The position numbers and the translations under genes were made by a program. Positions 26,522-34,476 of a stretch of DNA of 64,000 nt are shown here, piece by piece. The stretch spans positions 2,382,001-2,446,000 of the forward strand of contig NZ_CP150951.2 in assembly GCF_038069655.2 (NCBI RefSeq), in the 5' to 3' direction. The stretch comes from Yoonia sp. BS5-3 (lineage in GTDB: Bacteria; Pseudomonadota; Alphaproteobacteria; Rhodobacterales; Rhodobacteraceae). The first letter of the stretch is position 1, and each line of letters opens with the position of its first letter. The notes under the pieces were generated by a model that was not told the DNA's origin, made no database searches, and saw only the letters and a program-made list of their open reading frames with translations.

Positions 26522-28012
26522 ATGACAGATCCACTTGATACCTTGCGCAAGCAGGCAAAAATTCTTCACAAAAGCTATGAATCCGGCACGCCCGACGCGA
26601 TTGCCCGTGTTGCCTTGGTAAATCCCCGGGCGGGTGATTTCAAACGCGCGGATTTTCTGCATGTCATCGCGCGCGAGAATAACTTCCCAAGTTGGCCGCA
26701 GATGAAAACAGCGATCGAAACCCAAGGTATGGATCGCGCAGCCAAACAGCAGCGGTTGAAGATCGCGCTGTATCACGGCCAGGTGCAGGTTGTGCAGCGC
26801 TTGATCTGGGAAACCCCTGATCTGGCCGATGATGCTTTTGGTTTGCAGGTCGCTTTATTCGATTGGCCCGCGGTCCGTGATGTCCTGGCCTATGATCCGG
26901 CGGCGGCGACCCGGACCTATGGCCCGCGCCGCCCAATCCTGCATCTGGCCTTTTCCAAGATGCTGAAAATCTGGCCCGAAAAACAGGCGGATATGATTGC
27001 GATTGCCGAGGCGCTTGTCGCCCATGGGGCGGATGTCAATGACGGCTACCCGGCTGAGCCAGGCAGCACCCACATGCTTTCTGCGCTCTATGGGGCGCTG
27101 GGCCATGCCGGGAATATGCCGCTGGCCAAGTGGCTGCTTGATCGCGGTGCAAATCCTGACGATGGCGAGAGCCTTTATCACGCGACTGAGCTTGGTCATC
27201 ATGATGGTCTGAAGATGTTGCTGGCTGCGGGGCCCAATCCCAAAGGAACAAACGCATTGCGCCGGGCAATGGACTTTGACGATCCGGTCATGGTCAAAAT
27301 GCTGCTCGATGCGGGGGCCGATCCGAATGAGGGCATGGGCACCGCGCTCCATCATGCCGCATTGCGTCGGTGCGGAGCGCCGATTTGCGCGATGTTGCTT
27401 GCGGCGGGCGCGGATCAGAACATTCTTCAAAACGGGATCACCGCTTACGGTGCTGCGCGGGTCTATCGCCACCCTGAACTGGCCAAACTGCTCACCCCGG
27501 TCGCCTTGTCGGCAGAAGAAGAATTGCTCGCCCTTGCTGCCGAGAACAATGTCCCCGCTGGCCGTTTCATCGACCCGGCGAAAGTTCCGCCTGCCTATGC
27601 CGATATTGTGCGGCAGATGATCTATCCTGATCAGGACTTGACCCATTTGAAAGCTCTGATCGCGCTTGGCATGCCGTGGGATCGGCCTGATCCCTCTGGT
27701 TTGCCGCCGGTTCAAATTGCGGGCTGGGAAGGTTTGCCAGAAACGCTGGCATATTTCCTCAGCTTGAGCCCCGATCTCAGTCATATAAACGGTTATGGCG
27801 GCACGCTTTTGTCGACAATCATTCATGGGTCTGAAAATAATCCATACCGGGCAGAGCGTGATTATTTGGCCTGTCTGCGTCTTGTTTTGAACGCGGGGGT
27901 GGCCTTGCCTAAACGCGCGATTTCATTTTCTGGCGTGCCAGAAATTAGCGAATTTCTGGCCGAGTGGGCCGCACAACATCCGGGGCAAGTTGTTAGCCAT
28001 GGCGTCTTCTGA
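26522..28012 (+). CDS. ankyrin repeat protein
   Basis: A 496-residue protein. The first 60 residues (LDTLRKQAKILHKSYESG...FLHVIARENNFPSWPQMKTAIE) match the helical domain that begins many alphaproteobacterial ankyrin proteins. About eight ankyrin units follow, such as ALVAHGADVNDG, WLLDRGANPDDGESLYHATELGHHDGLKMLL, KMLLDAGADPNEGMGTALHHAA and AMLLAAGADQNILQNG. No signal peptide. ATG at 26522 is preferred because GAGGAAG stands close before it. It overlaps the phosphatase gene by 14 bp. A protein-binding role is likely; the partner is unknown. Confidence 0.85.
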   Translation: MTDPLDTLRKQAKILHKSYESGTPDAIARVALVNPRAGDFKRADFLHVIARENNFPSWPQMKTAIETQGMDRAAKQQRLKIALYHGQVQVVQRLIWETPDLADDAFGLQVALFDWPAVRDVLAYDPAAATRTYGPRRPILHLAFSKMLKIWPEKQADMIAIAEALVAHGADVNDGYPAEPGSTHMLSALYGALGHAGNMPLAKWLLDRGANPDDGESLYHATELGHHDGLKMLLAAGPNPKGTNALRRAMDFDDPVMVKMLLDAGADPNEGMGTALHHAALRRCGAPICAMLLAAGADQNILQNGITAYGAARVYRHPELAKLLTPVALSAEEELLALAAENNVPAGRFIDPAKVPPAYADIVRQMIYPDQDLTHLKALIALGMPWDRPDPSGLPPVQIAGWEGLPETLAYFLSLSPDLSHINGYGGTLLSTIIHGSENNPYRAERDYLACLRLVLNAGVALPKRAISFSGVPEISEFLAEWAAQHPGQVVSHGVF

Positions 28013-28484
28013 TTTTGCAATCTACCCGCTTGCGGTCGGGGATGGTAAGCTGGCGATCAGCCCCATTCCCGGCCGTTTCGGATGCTATCAGACGGACCTG
28101 CGCATATTGCAATCCTGGGCGCCAGATCTGGTGATCACATTGACATCGCAAGATGAATTAGACGGCCAAGGTGCCGGTGCTCTGGGTGCTGATCTGGCTG
28201 AGAAGCGCATCAATTGGCGTCATCTTCCAGTGCGGGATTTTGACATTCCAGATGATCTGGATTGGCCCGCGCTGCGGCAGGAAATACTGGCTGTTTTAGC
28301 GGGCGGGGGCCGGATCCTGGTGCATTGCTTTGGCGGTTGTGGGCGATCTGGGATGCTTGTGCTGCGCTGCATGATCGCGGCAGGTACGCCACCGGATGCG
28401 GCCCTGCGGCGCTTGCGCGACATGCGGCCCTGCGCTGTGGAAACCAAGGCGCAAATGGATTGGGCTCTGCAGGATGGGGATTGA
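27999..28484 (+). CDS. dual-specificity protein phosphatase family protein
   Basis: A 161-residue cysteine phosphatase. The P-loop HCFGGCGRSG (HCxxGxxRS) is intact, with an acid Asp in VRDFDIPDDLDWPAL and the family's first motif ISPIPG. The size suggests a catalytic domain only. ATG at 27999 lies inside the ankyrin gene's last codons, giving a 14 bp overlap and coupled translation. The substrate could be the ankyrin partner or a phosphoprotein; this is inference. Confidence 0.82.
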   Translation: MASSDFAIYPLAVGDGKLAISPIPGRFGCYQTDLRILQSWAPDLVITLTSQDELDGQGAGALGADLAEKRINWRHLPVRDFDIPDDLDWPALRQEILAVLAGGGRILVHCFGGCGRSGMLVLRCMIAAGTPPDAALRRLRDMRPCAVETKAQMDWALQDGD

Positions 28485-28536
28485 TTGCCTGCAAATTCGC
28501 GTCAAAGATGGGCGGGGCGCAGCTGGAGGAATAGTG

Positions 28537-28692
28537 ATGATCAAAAGAGCGATTTTGCTTGTCTGTCTGTTCAGTTTATCCGGCTGCATCAGCTATGCGC
28601 CGCCCTGCACAGACAGATATGACTGGACGGCTGTCGGGCAGGAACCGGCTTGCAGCGGCGGAAAAAGGCATTTGGTTGGTTTGAATTCGTAG
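28537..28692 (+). CDS. small lipoprotein, 51 residues
   Basis: A tiny lipoprotein with a perfect type II signal: MIKRAILLVCLFSLSGC, where LSGC is the lipobox. Only 34 residues remain after processing, with two more cysteines (PPCTDRY and PACSGG). A GGAGGA Shine-Dalgarno lies 7 bases before ATG 28537. It starts 52 bases after the phosphatase stop and is probably in the same transcript. The function is unknown. Confidence 0.7.
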   Translation: MIKRAILLVCLFSLSGCISYAPPCTDRYDWTAVGQEPACSGGKRHLVGLNS

Positions 28693-28710
28693 GGTGGGTG
28701 CGAACCCACC
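28693..28710 (+). repeat. palindromic GTAGGGTGGGT hairpin, family B
   Basis: Arms GGTGGGT and ACCCACC around the loop GCGA, with the flank CGTA before it, directly at the stop of the small lipoprotein gene. It matches the elements at 6856-6877 and 9798-9825. It lacks a T-run. Confidence 0.65.
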
Positions 28711-28774
28711 TTGCGCGATAAAGATACCGTACATACGGCGTACAGAACCTGTACATACACCTAGGGTCAGGACC

Positions 28775-29173
28775 CTAAAGCTTTTGAGGGGTTTCCCGCT
28801 GCAAGGCCCCCAAGGCGGCGTGAATGCCGCGTCCGGCCCCCAGGGTGTCTTTGAAACGGGCGATCACATGCAGATGCGCGTGAAACACATGCTGCCCGGC
28901 GGCCGCCCCGACATTCCAGCCGATCGTGTAGCCATCAGGATTGGCTGCCGACAGATAGCTGCGCGCAAACTGCAGGGCATCGCCCATCTGCGCCCATTCC
29001 GCGGCGGTCATCGCGAACGGATCGGCGACATGCCGCTGCGGGATAATCATCACCGCATGTGCCCGGTCTGCCCCGCGCGATTTCAGGACGAAATGCGCGG
29101 GGTTTTGATAGATCGGAGCGTCCTCCAGCAAGCCATTCCCGAGGCAAAACCGGCACTCTGGCAGGGAGGCCAT
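28775..29173 (-). CDS. HIT family protein
   Basis: A histidine-triad nucleotide hydrolase or transferase, 132 residues. The HIT motif is HVFHAHLHVI (HxHxHxx); the N-terminal CRFCLGNGLL may bind zinc. The domain follows the usual order with IPQRHVADPFAMTAAEW in the middle. ATG at 29173 overlaps the rsgA stop by 1 base, so it is co-translated with rsgA. Confidence 0.88.
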   Translation of the reverse strand: MASLPECRFCLGNGLLEDAPIYQNPAHFVLKSRGADRAHAVMIIPQRHVADPFAMTAAEWAQMGDALQFARSYLSAANPDGYTIGWNVGAAAGQHVFHAHLHVIARFKDTLGAGRGIHAALGALQRETPQKL

Positions 29174-30204
29174 CACCGCCCCTTCTTTTTCATCGCCGCC
29201 TTTACCTTTTTGCCGAACTGGCGATGGCGTTCACGGGCCTGGGCGATGGTTTCTGTCGCATGCAGGTTTTCGCGTTTGAGCTTTTTGAACCGCCGCAGCC
29301 GCTCTGGATCGATCTGCCCTGCGGCGATGGCCGCCTGCACGGCGCAGCCAGGCTCGCTTTCGTGTTCGCAATCGCGAAATTTGCATTGGGTGGCCAGTTC
29401 CGAGATTTCGGGGAAGGTCGCGTCGATCCCATAGGCCACATCCGCCACCCCAAGCCCGCGCATGCCGGGTGTGTCAATCAGCCAGCCGCCTGCAGGGATC
29501 TGATGCAGTGACCGCCCTGTTGTGGTGTGCCGCCCGCGCGCGTCGTCCTCGCGGATGTCTTGGGTTAGGGCCTGTCCGCCAGTCAGCGCATTGGCAAGCG
29601 TCGTTTTCCCAACCCCGGATGAGCCGGTCAGCGCCACCGTTTGACCCGCCCCGCACCACGGGCTGAGCAGGGCAGGGATGTCATCCCCTTTGGCGTTCAG
29701 CGCCAGCACCTCCAGATCCCGGCCAAGGCCGCGCGCCTGATCGATATAGTCATCGGGCACCTCCGCCTGATCGGCTTTGGTCAACAGGATCACAGGCGTG
29801 ATGAGCGCATCATGGGCGAGGGCCAGATACCGCTCAAGCCGGGCGACGTTGAAGTCGTTGTTGCAGGATGTGGTGATAAAGAGCGTGTCCAGATTGGCCG
29901 CGATCAGTTGTTTGTCGCCCGTATGATATTCGGTGCCGCGCGACAGTTCGGTCTTGCGTTCAAGCACGCGGGTCAGGCGGTGCTGTGTCGGGGCGGCCAG
30001 CACCCAGTCACCCACCGCAACAGCAGCGGTGGTGATCCCGGGATCAAGCGTTAACTCAAGCGGGCCGATTTCAGAAAGTGCATTCACCCGGTCACGGTGG
30101 ACCGTTGTAATGCGGGCAGGGGTCAGGCTTTCCAGCTCTTCGATATCAAGCTGGGACATATAAAAAGGCGACCAGCCAAGGGCGTCGCGTGTCAGATTGG
30201 TCAA
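29173..30204 (-). CDS. rsgA: ribosome small subunit-dependent GTPase A
   Basis: A circularly permuted GTPase that helps 30S ribosome maturation. Seen are the N-terminal OB fold, the G-motifs in permuted order (TKAD, then GSSGVGKTTLANALTG, then DTPGMRG) and the zinc knuckle CKFRDCEHESEPGC. Length is 343. The start is TTG at 30204: GACGAGGAC lies 7 bases upstream, and the first residues (DALGWSPFY) fit the family's conserved N-terminus, so the later ATG would truncate the protein. It is preceded by a 12-codon leader ORF. Confidence 0.92.
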   Translation of the reverse strand: MTNLTRDALGWSPFYMSQLDIEELESLTPARITTVHRDRVNALSEIGPLELTLDPGITTAAVAVGDWVLAAPTQHRLTRVLERKTELSRGTEYHTGDKQLIAANLDTLFITTSCNNDFNVARLERYLALAHDALITPVILLTKADQAEVPDDYIDQARGLGRDLEVLALNAKGDDIPALLSPWCGAGQTVALTGSSGVGKTTLANALTGGQALTQDIREDDARGRHTTTGRSLHQIPAGGWLIDTPGMRGLGVADVAYGIDATFPEISELATQCKFRDCEHESEPGCAVQAAIAAGQIDPERLRRFKKLKRENLHATETIAQARERHRQFGKKVKAAMKKKGR

Positions 30205-30288
30205 TGGGGTGTCCTCGTCAAAGGCATCAGAATTGGCTGGTGGACCATGCCTACCAGCAGGAACCGGACGAGGGAACGGAAAACAGCT

Positions 30289-30327
30289 TCAGCGCACCCG
30301 GGCCGGGAGGGTGTAAAACGCAATCAT
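30289..30327 (-). CDS. 12-codon leader ORF upstream of rsgA
   Basis: A short frame encoding MIAFYTLPARVR. A perfect AGGAGG (30334-30339) stands 6 bases before its ATG, stronger than any site for rsgA itself. The stop lies 84 bases before the rsgA TTG. I cannot tell from one genome whether it is conserved; its role, if any, could be to regulate rsgA by translation. Confidence 0.4.
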   Translation of the reverse strand: MIAFYTLPARVR

Positions 30328-30596
30328 CTTTGTCCTCCTGTTTTTGAGGGTTTCTCAATGAAGACGCTGCCAGCACAAAGGGGTGTTGTCAACAAAGAGC
30401 TCGGTGTTTGCGTTTGCTGAGGTCTCAACGCATCTGAAACGCCATATTGCGTTGTCTTTTACGCCATCGTCAATCACGTCTGTTAAAAAGCAGACCTCGT
30501 CATTGGACGCTGCGAATGACCGGAAAGAGCCGTTTTTGACAAATGCCGCAATATGAACTGACGGCGGCTTGCAGTAAGTGGAATCTATTGGAACCG
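30328..30596. other. intergenic stretch between the rsgA leader and the LysR gene
   Basis: This stretch holds no convincing gene. An 81-codon minus-strand frame (30355-30600) exists but has no Shine-Dalgarno and no family likeness. A TTGAG/CTCAA inverted repeat (30344-30358) sits just upstream of the leader's AGGAGG, and a TTGACA that might be a -35 box is about 30 bases further out, with no good -10. Confidence 0.4.
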
Positions 30597-31487
30597 TCAA
30601 TTAAGCGCGAATACTTCCTTTTCAATTAACGAAATCACTGAGGCAATGCGGGCAAAATTGCTCCTGCCACTTCGAAAGGTCAACCAAAGGTCATGGTGAT
30701 GTTTGATGGGTAAATCTACTATGTAGACATCACCGCGCCTTTCAAATGCATCGACCCCCGATCTTGGAAGTATCGCAAAGCCTAATCCCTCAGCGACCGG
30801 AGTTAGGATCTGCCCTATTTGGTTAACGGACGTCCGCATTCTCAGGTGATCGGAGCCCTGATACTCCTGTGCGAAATTTCGGCCCAGAAGCTCATCTGCA
30901 TATTCATGCCCGTCGGGGTGAGCGACAAATCCTAGCTCGTTCAGCTCGGCCAGCCCAACCTCTTGGTTTCGCATGGGCTTCGGAACGACCAAACAAAGCT
31001 CCTCACGCATGATCATCTTGGCTTCAAGTTGCGGCTGACGGGGCTGGGTCGTAAGAATACCCAGATCTAAATCTCCGCGAATAAGACCGCGTGCCACATC
31101 GCCTTGGGGAGCGGCCGTCAGGTGAAGCGCAAGATCAGGGGCCGTTCGCAAACGTTCCAATAGATGTGGATACAGCCACATCGCAAAACTGCCCGAGCAT
31201 CCGATCCTAACCTCGCCTACGTCGGGGTCATCCCGCTGCATCAATTCTTTAAGGTCTCGTTCCTGTCGACGACGAGCCAGCCCTACTTTAAACAGAGCTT
31301 CCCCGGCAGGGGTTGGCGTGAATGATTTTCCGTCCTTCACGATCAAGGGCTTGCCGACTTGCGCCTCCAATTTTCGAAGATGCTGCGACACACCAGGTTG
31401 GGTCATCCCCAACACGTCAGCAGACCTTGTGAAATGGCCAACCTCACAAAGTGTCGTGAAAGTATTCAGCCAAGTTGCATTCAGCAC
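30597..31487 (-). CDS. LysR family transcriptional regulator
   Basis: A 296-residue regulator with the N-terminal winged helix-turn-helix (LNTFTTLCEVGHFTRSADVLGMTQPGVSQHLRKLEAQVG) and the two-part effector domain. Its start is GTG at 31487; no strong Shine-Dalgarno is seen. It is divergent from a VOC-family gene, with 98 A+T-rich bases between that carry a typical LysR box, so it probably controls that gene and itself. The effector is unknown. Confidence 0.9.
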   Translation of the reverse strand: MLNATWLNTFTTLCEVGHFTRSADVLGMTQPGVSQHLRKLEAQVGKPLIVKDGKSFTPTPAGEALFKVGLARRRQERDLKELMQRDDPDVGEVRIGCSGSFAMWLYPHLLERLRTAPDLALHLTAAPQGDVARGLIRGDLDLGILTTQPRQPQLEAKMIMREELCLVVPKPMRNQEVGLAELNELGFVAHPDGHEYADELLGRNFAQEYQGSDHLRMRTSVNQIGQILTPVAEGLGFAILPRSGVDAFERRGDVYIVDLPIKHHHDLWLTFRSGRSNFARIASVISLIEKEVFALN

Positions 31488-31491
31488 GATG

Positions 31492-31506
31492 ATAAGTTTC
31501 CGTTAT
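31492..31506. promoter_or_regulatory. candidate LysR operator
   Basis: ATAAGTTTCCGTTAT is an interrupted palindrome with the T-N11-A core known for LysR-type binding sites. It lies 5 bases before the regulator's start and about 80 bases before the divergent VOC gene. Confidence 0.45.
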
Positions 31507-31585
31507 TTAAAATATACATATTGATAATTTCATAAATTGTCACCCCTGACCTATTCTTCGGAGAACGCAAACGAAAGGATACATA

Positions 31586-32083
31586 ATGCAACCGACACCA
31601 CGCACCTTCTCTCATATTGGGCTCTCTGTATCGGATCTGGACAAGGCCGTCGCATTCTACCGCGACATTTTAGGTTTCTACGTGATCATGGAACCGACCG
31701 AAATCACCGAAGATGACAGCGATATCGGGCAGATGTGCAGCGATGTCTTTGGAAAAGGCTGGGGTAAAATCCGCATCGCACACCTCGCGACAGCAGATCG
31801 CGTCGGGTTCGAGATTTTTGAATTTGATGGCCATTATCCGCCAGACAATAATCTGGATTTTCGGCGACACGGAACGTTCCATTTTGCCATTCAGGATCCA
31901 AATCTCGAAGATCTTCTGGCCAAGATTGTTGCAGCAGGAGGCAAGCAGCGCATGCCGGTCAGAGAGTATTTTCCCGGTGAAAAACCTTACCGCATGGTCT
32001 ATGTTGAGGACCCCTTCGGGATTGTATTCGAACTGTACAGCCACAGCTATGAACTGACCTATTCGGGAGGGGCCTACACTTAG
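31586..32083 (+). CDS. VOC family protein (glyoxalase/dioxygenase-like)
   Basis: A 165-residue protein with two beta-alpha-beta-beta-beta modules. FSHIGLSVSDLDKAVAFYRDILGF and the C-terminal YVEDPFGIVFELYS are the usual VOC signature, with His at the first metal site (SHIGL), His in GTFHFAIQD and Glu in FELYS as likely metal ligands. These could serve a glyoxalase or extradiol-type reaction. GAAAGGA stands 6 bases before the ATG. It is divergent from the LysR gene and probably its target. Confidence 0.85.
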   Translation: MQPTPRTFSHIGLSVSDLDKAVAFYRDILGFYVIMEPTEITEDDSDIGQMCSDVFGKGWGKIRIAHLATADRVGFEIFEFDGHYPPDNNLDFRRHGTFHFAIQDPNLEDLLAKIVAAGGKQRMPVREYFPGEKPYRMVYVEDPFGIVFELYSHSYELTYSGGAYT

Positions 32084-32378
32084 CTAAATACATTCAAAAC
32101 GCGCAAACCGGACCTGCTCCAAGGCGTCTGAAATATCCGGTTCGTCCCGCATAGAAGACCTCGAAGTTGATTGCGCAGGCGTATTTGTATCGATCTCAAC
32201 GACTTTCCTGAGACATGGGATTTATTCGTTGGAGGTAGACTGATCAGCTACGCATGCGCACATGGGCTTGTGTCAAAAAACCATCTGACTATTGTGAGGT
32301 CTTGCGGACTCCGCCAAACGGCTTTGCCGTTTCACTCTGTCCTTGTCCGCAATTTTGCCTTTGGCAAAATCGCGAGAG
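32084..32378. other. intergenic stretch with two hairpins before ffs
   Basis: No gene is seen. Two perfect hairpins lie at the right end: 32316-32332 (AAACGGC/GCCGTTT, loop TTT) and 32352-32370 (ATTTTGCC/GGCAAAAT, loop TTT). On the minus strand they follow the 4.5S RNA gene and may mark the end of its transcript, although no T-run follows either one. Confidence 0.5.
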
Positions 32379-32476
32379 GTGAGAGGTTGGACAACGACCC
32401 AAGCGGGGCTCGTTATGGCTGCTTCCTTCCGGACCTGACCAGGTTGGCGAGGCGCTCGCCCGCGCCAACCTCTCAC
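32379..32476 (-). ncRNA. ffs: signal recognition particle RNA, small bacterial (4.5S) type
   Basis: The minus strand carries the conserved SRP domain, GGTCAGGTCCGGAAGG followed by AAGCAGCC, with the GGAA tetraloop that binds Ffh. The ends pair exactly: a 12-base stem (GTGAGAGGTTGG against CCAACCTCTCAC) closes a hairpin of about 98 bases. The length suits the small SRP RNA of Gram-negative bacteria. A good promoter stands right before it. Confidence 0.95.
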
Positions 32477-32480
32477 GGCT

Positions 32481-32509
32481 CATATAGGATGCTTGGCTTG
32501 CGGGTGCAA
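32481..32509 (-). promoter_or_regulatory. promoter of ffs
   Basis: On the minus strand: -35 TTGCAC, 17-base spacer, -10 TATATG, then 4 bases to the first base of the paired RNA end. It lies between the cpdB stop and ffs. Confidence 0.6.
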
Positions 32510-32513
32510 GCGT

Positions 32514-34385
32514 TCACAAATTCAAACGGTATCGGTCAAATCCATCGCTGTCGCCCCCCAGATGCGTCATCCGTTCTGTGAGCAGGCCTTGCGCCTTGGG
32601 CGATGATCTAAACATGCCGCTGGTCTGCGCGTAGCCTGTCAACCGCCATGGGCTGCTGGTCGTGATCGTCGCATCGCGCCGTTTGCGCAGGTCGTCGATC
32701 AGGATATCGCGCGTGCTTTGCGCGGACGTGTAAAGAATATTGTTGCTGTTGACCGTCAAAACGCCGCCACCGCCATAGGTTCGGTAGCTGTTGGTCGCCA
32801 CGATGAATTGATCGTCTTCATCAACCGTTTTCCCTTGGAAATTCAGGCTTTTAATCCGTGTTGCATCGGGTTTCACTACCCGCCCATCACTGTCAAACCG
32901 TGCTGGTTTTGCCAGGTCGATTTCGTAGTTCAGCCCGAAAAGCGTGTCGAAATTGTATCCTGCGCTATGGGGATGCACGAGCGGTTGGTCTTGCCTCCCA
33001 GGCTGAATTTGCATGAAATGCGCGGCTGCCCGTTCCAGCCAGGTCCGCAGTTCTGCCCCGTTGCGCAGGACCGCGCAGAGCGTATTGGCAAAAGGGTAAA
33101 TCGCCGCAGCGTCCCGCAATGTGATCGGCCCCGCCGGGATATCGATATAATGCCCGACCCCCGCCCGGTCGCCGAACCTAAATGGCGCCGTAGCCGCAAT
33201 CACCGGCAGGTCCGCCCATTGGCTGTCTTGCATCGCGCTGCGGATATGACGCATTTTTGCGTTCGCCAGAAGCTGTTGGCTTGCATCCGGTCCGACCGTT
33301 GCGAAATAGCTGTGGATCCGGTTTTCCGTTGCGGCGATGGGCTGCCGGATATGTGCGAGCGTGCCTTGGTGGGCGGGCTCGGCTGATTTCAGGATTTTTT
33401 CGCGCAGCGCCGCCCCTTTGCCCGTGCTGCCCCCTTTTTGCAGCGTGGTTTGGTGTTTGTGAATGGACCAATTCTGGCCGTTCCAGCGGAGTTCCAGATC
33501 GATCACCCCAAGCCACCGTCCATAGAAACCGGGCATCACGGCCGGTTTGCCGTGCAATGTGCCTGCGACCGGATCAACCTCTGCCGTGCCGGGTTTGTCG
33601 GTGCCGGGGAATAATTCATGCGTATGCCCTGTCAGCACAACATCGATCCCGTCGATGGCCGCCAGTGGCACGGCTGCATTTTCCATGCCCGGCACCGCCT
33701 TGCTTTCCTTGATCCCCGAATGGCAGAGCGCGATGATCAGATCGGCCCCGGCGCTTTTCATATCGGGCACCAATTGCTGCGCGCTTTGCACGATATCCTG
33801 CGCTGCGATGGCCCCGGCCAGAACAGCCCCATCCCATTGCGTGATTTGCGGCGGGGCGAACCCCGTGACCCCGATTTTGATAGAACGCTCTTGCCCGTCA
33901 CTGCAGGTCAGCATCCGATCCAGAATAACATAGGGCGCTGCGATGGCTGGCCCTTCTTTCACTGTCAGGTTGCCGCAAATGATCGGAAACGCTGCCCCCT
34001 TCAGGCTTTCGCGTAGAAAGTCCAGACCGTAGTCAAATTCGTGGTTCCCCAGCGCCATCCCGTCATATCCCAGCGCATTTAACGCGGCGATCATCGGGTG
34101 TGTTGTCCCGTGCAGACCGTGCGTCGCCAGGTAATCGGCAAGCGGGTTACCCTGCAGCAAATCTCCATTGTCGAAAAGCAGGCAGGCCGGTCCAAGCTCT
34201 GACTGGGCCTGTTTGATGCTATCGACCAATTGGATCAGCCCCGTCTCTGGGTCCGGTTTGTCCGAAAAATAATCATAGTTCAGAAGCTGCATATGCAGAT
34301 CTGTTGTCTCCAAAATGCGGAGCGGTGCCGTTGTCATCTTTGGTTGATCAATGGCTGAGACATACGCGCCGAAATTACTATTCAT
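32514..34385 (-). CDS. cpdB: 2',3'-cyclic-nucleotide 2'-phosphodiesterase / 3'-nucleotidase
   Basis: A 623-residue metallophosphatase of the 5'-nucleotidase superfamily. The metal-binding motifs are in order: ETTDLHMQLL (D-x-H), FDNGDLLQGN, LGNHEFDYG, ALCHSG and LTGHTHELFPG, followed by the C-terminal 5'-nucleotidase substrate domain with GVGHYIDIPAGPI and YRTYGGGG. No signal peptide is visible from ATG 34385, which is odd since CpdB acts in the periplasm; export by another route or a cytoplasmic role is open. Confidence 0.88.
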   Translation of the reverse strand: MNSNFGAYVSAIDQPKMTTAPLRILETTDLHMQLLNYDYFSDKPDPETGLIQLVDSIKQAQSELGPACLLFDNGDLLQGNPLADYLATHGLHGTTHPMIAALNALGYDGMALGNHEFDYGLDFLRESLKGAAFPIICGNLTVKEGPAIAAPYVILDRMLTCSDGQERSIKIGVTGFAPPQITQWDGAVLAGAIAAQDIVQSAQQLVPDMKSAGADLIIALCHSGIKESKAVPGMENAAVPLAAIDGIDVVLTGHTHELFPGTDKPGTAEVDPVAGTLHGKPAVMPGFYGRWLGVIDLELRWNGQNWSIHKHQTTLQKGGSTGKGAALREKILKSAEPAHQGTLAHIRQPIAATENRIHSYFATVGPDASQQLLANAKMRHIRSAMQDSQWADLPVIAATAPFRFGDRAGVGHYIDIPAGPITLRDAAAIYPFANTLCAVLRNGAELRTWLERAAAHFMQIQPGRQDQPLVHPHSAGYNFDTLFGLNYEIDLAKPARFDSDGRVVKPDATRIKSLNFQGKTVDEDDQFIVATNSYRTYGGGGVLTVNSNNILYTSAQSTRDILIDDLRKRRDATITTSSPWRLTGYAQTSGMFRSSPKAQGLLTERMTHLGGDSDGFDRYRLNL

Positions 34386-34476
34386 GCCTCAACCATAGCG
34401 CGAAAGTCCGGGCGTGCCATCGGTTTCTGTATCCTCGTGAATTGAATTTGCCGTGGCGCCGTGTCATTGCGTCCTG

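Noticed and set aside
30355-30600. An 81-codon minus-strand frame after the LysR gene
   Set aside because: It has no ribosome binding site and no family likeness, and its overlap with the LysR stop is no more than chance would give.
32171-32581. A 136-codon plus-strand frame over ffs
   Set aside because: It crosses the 4.5S RNA gene and its hairpins on the opposite strand and has no protein-family likeness.
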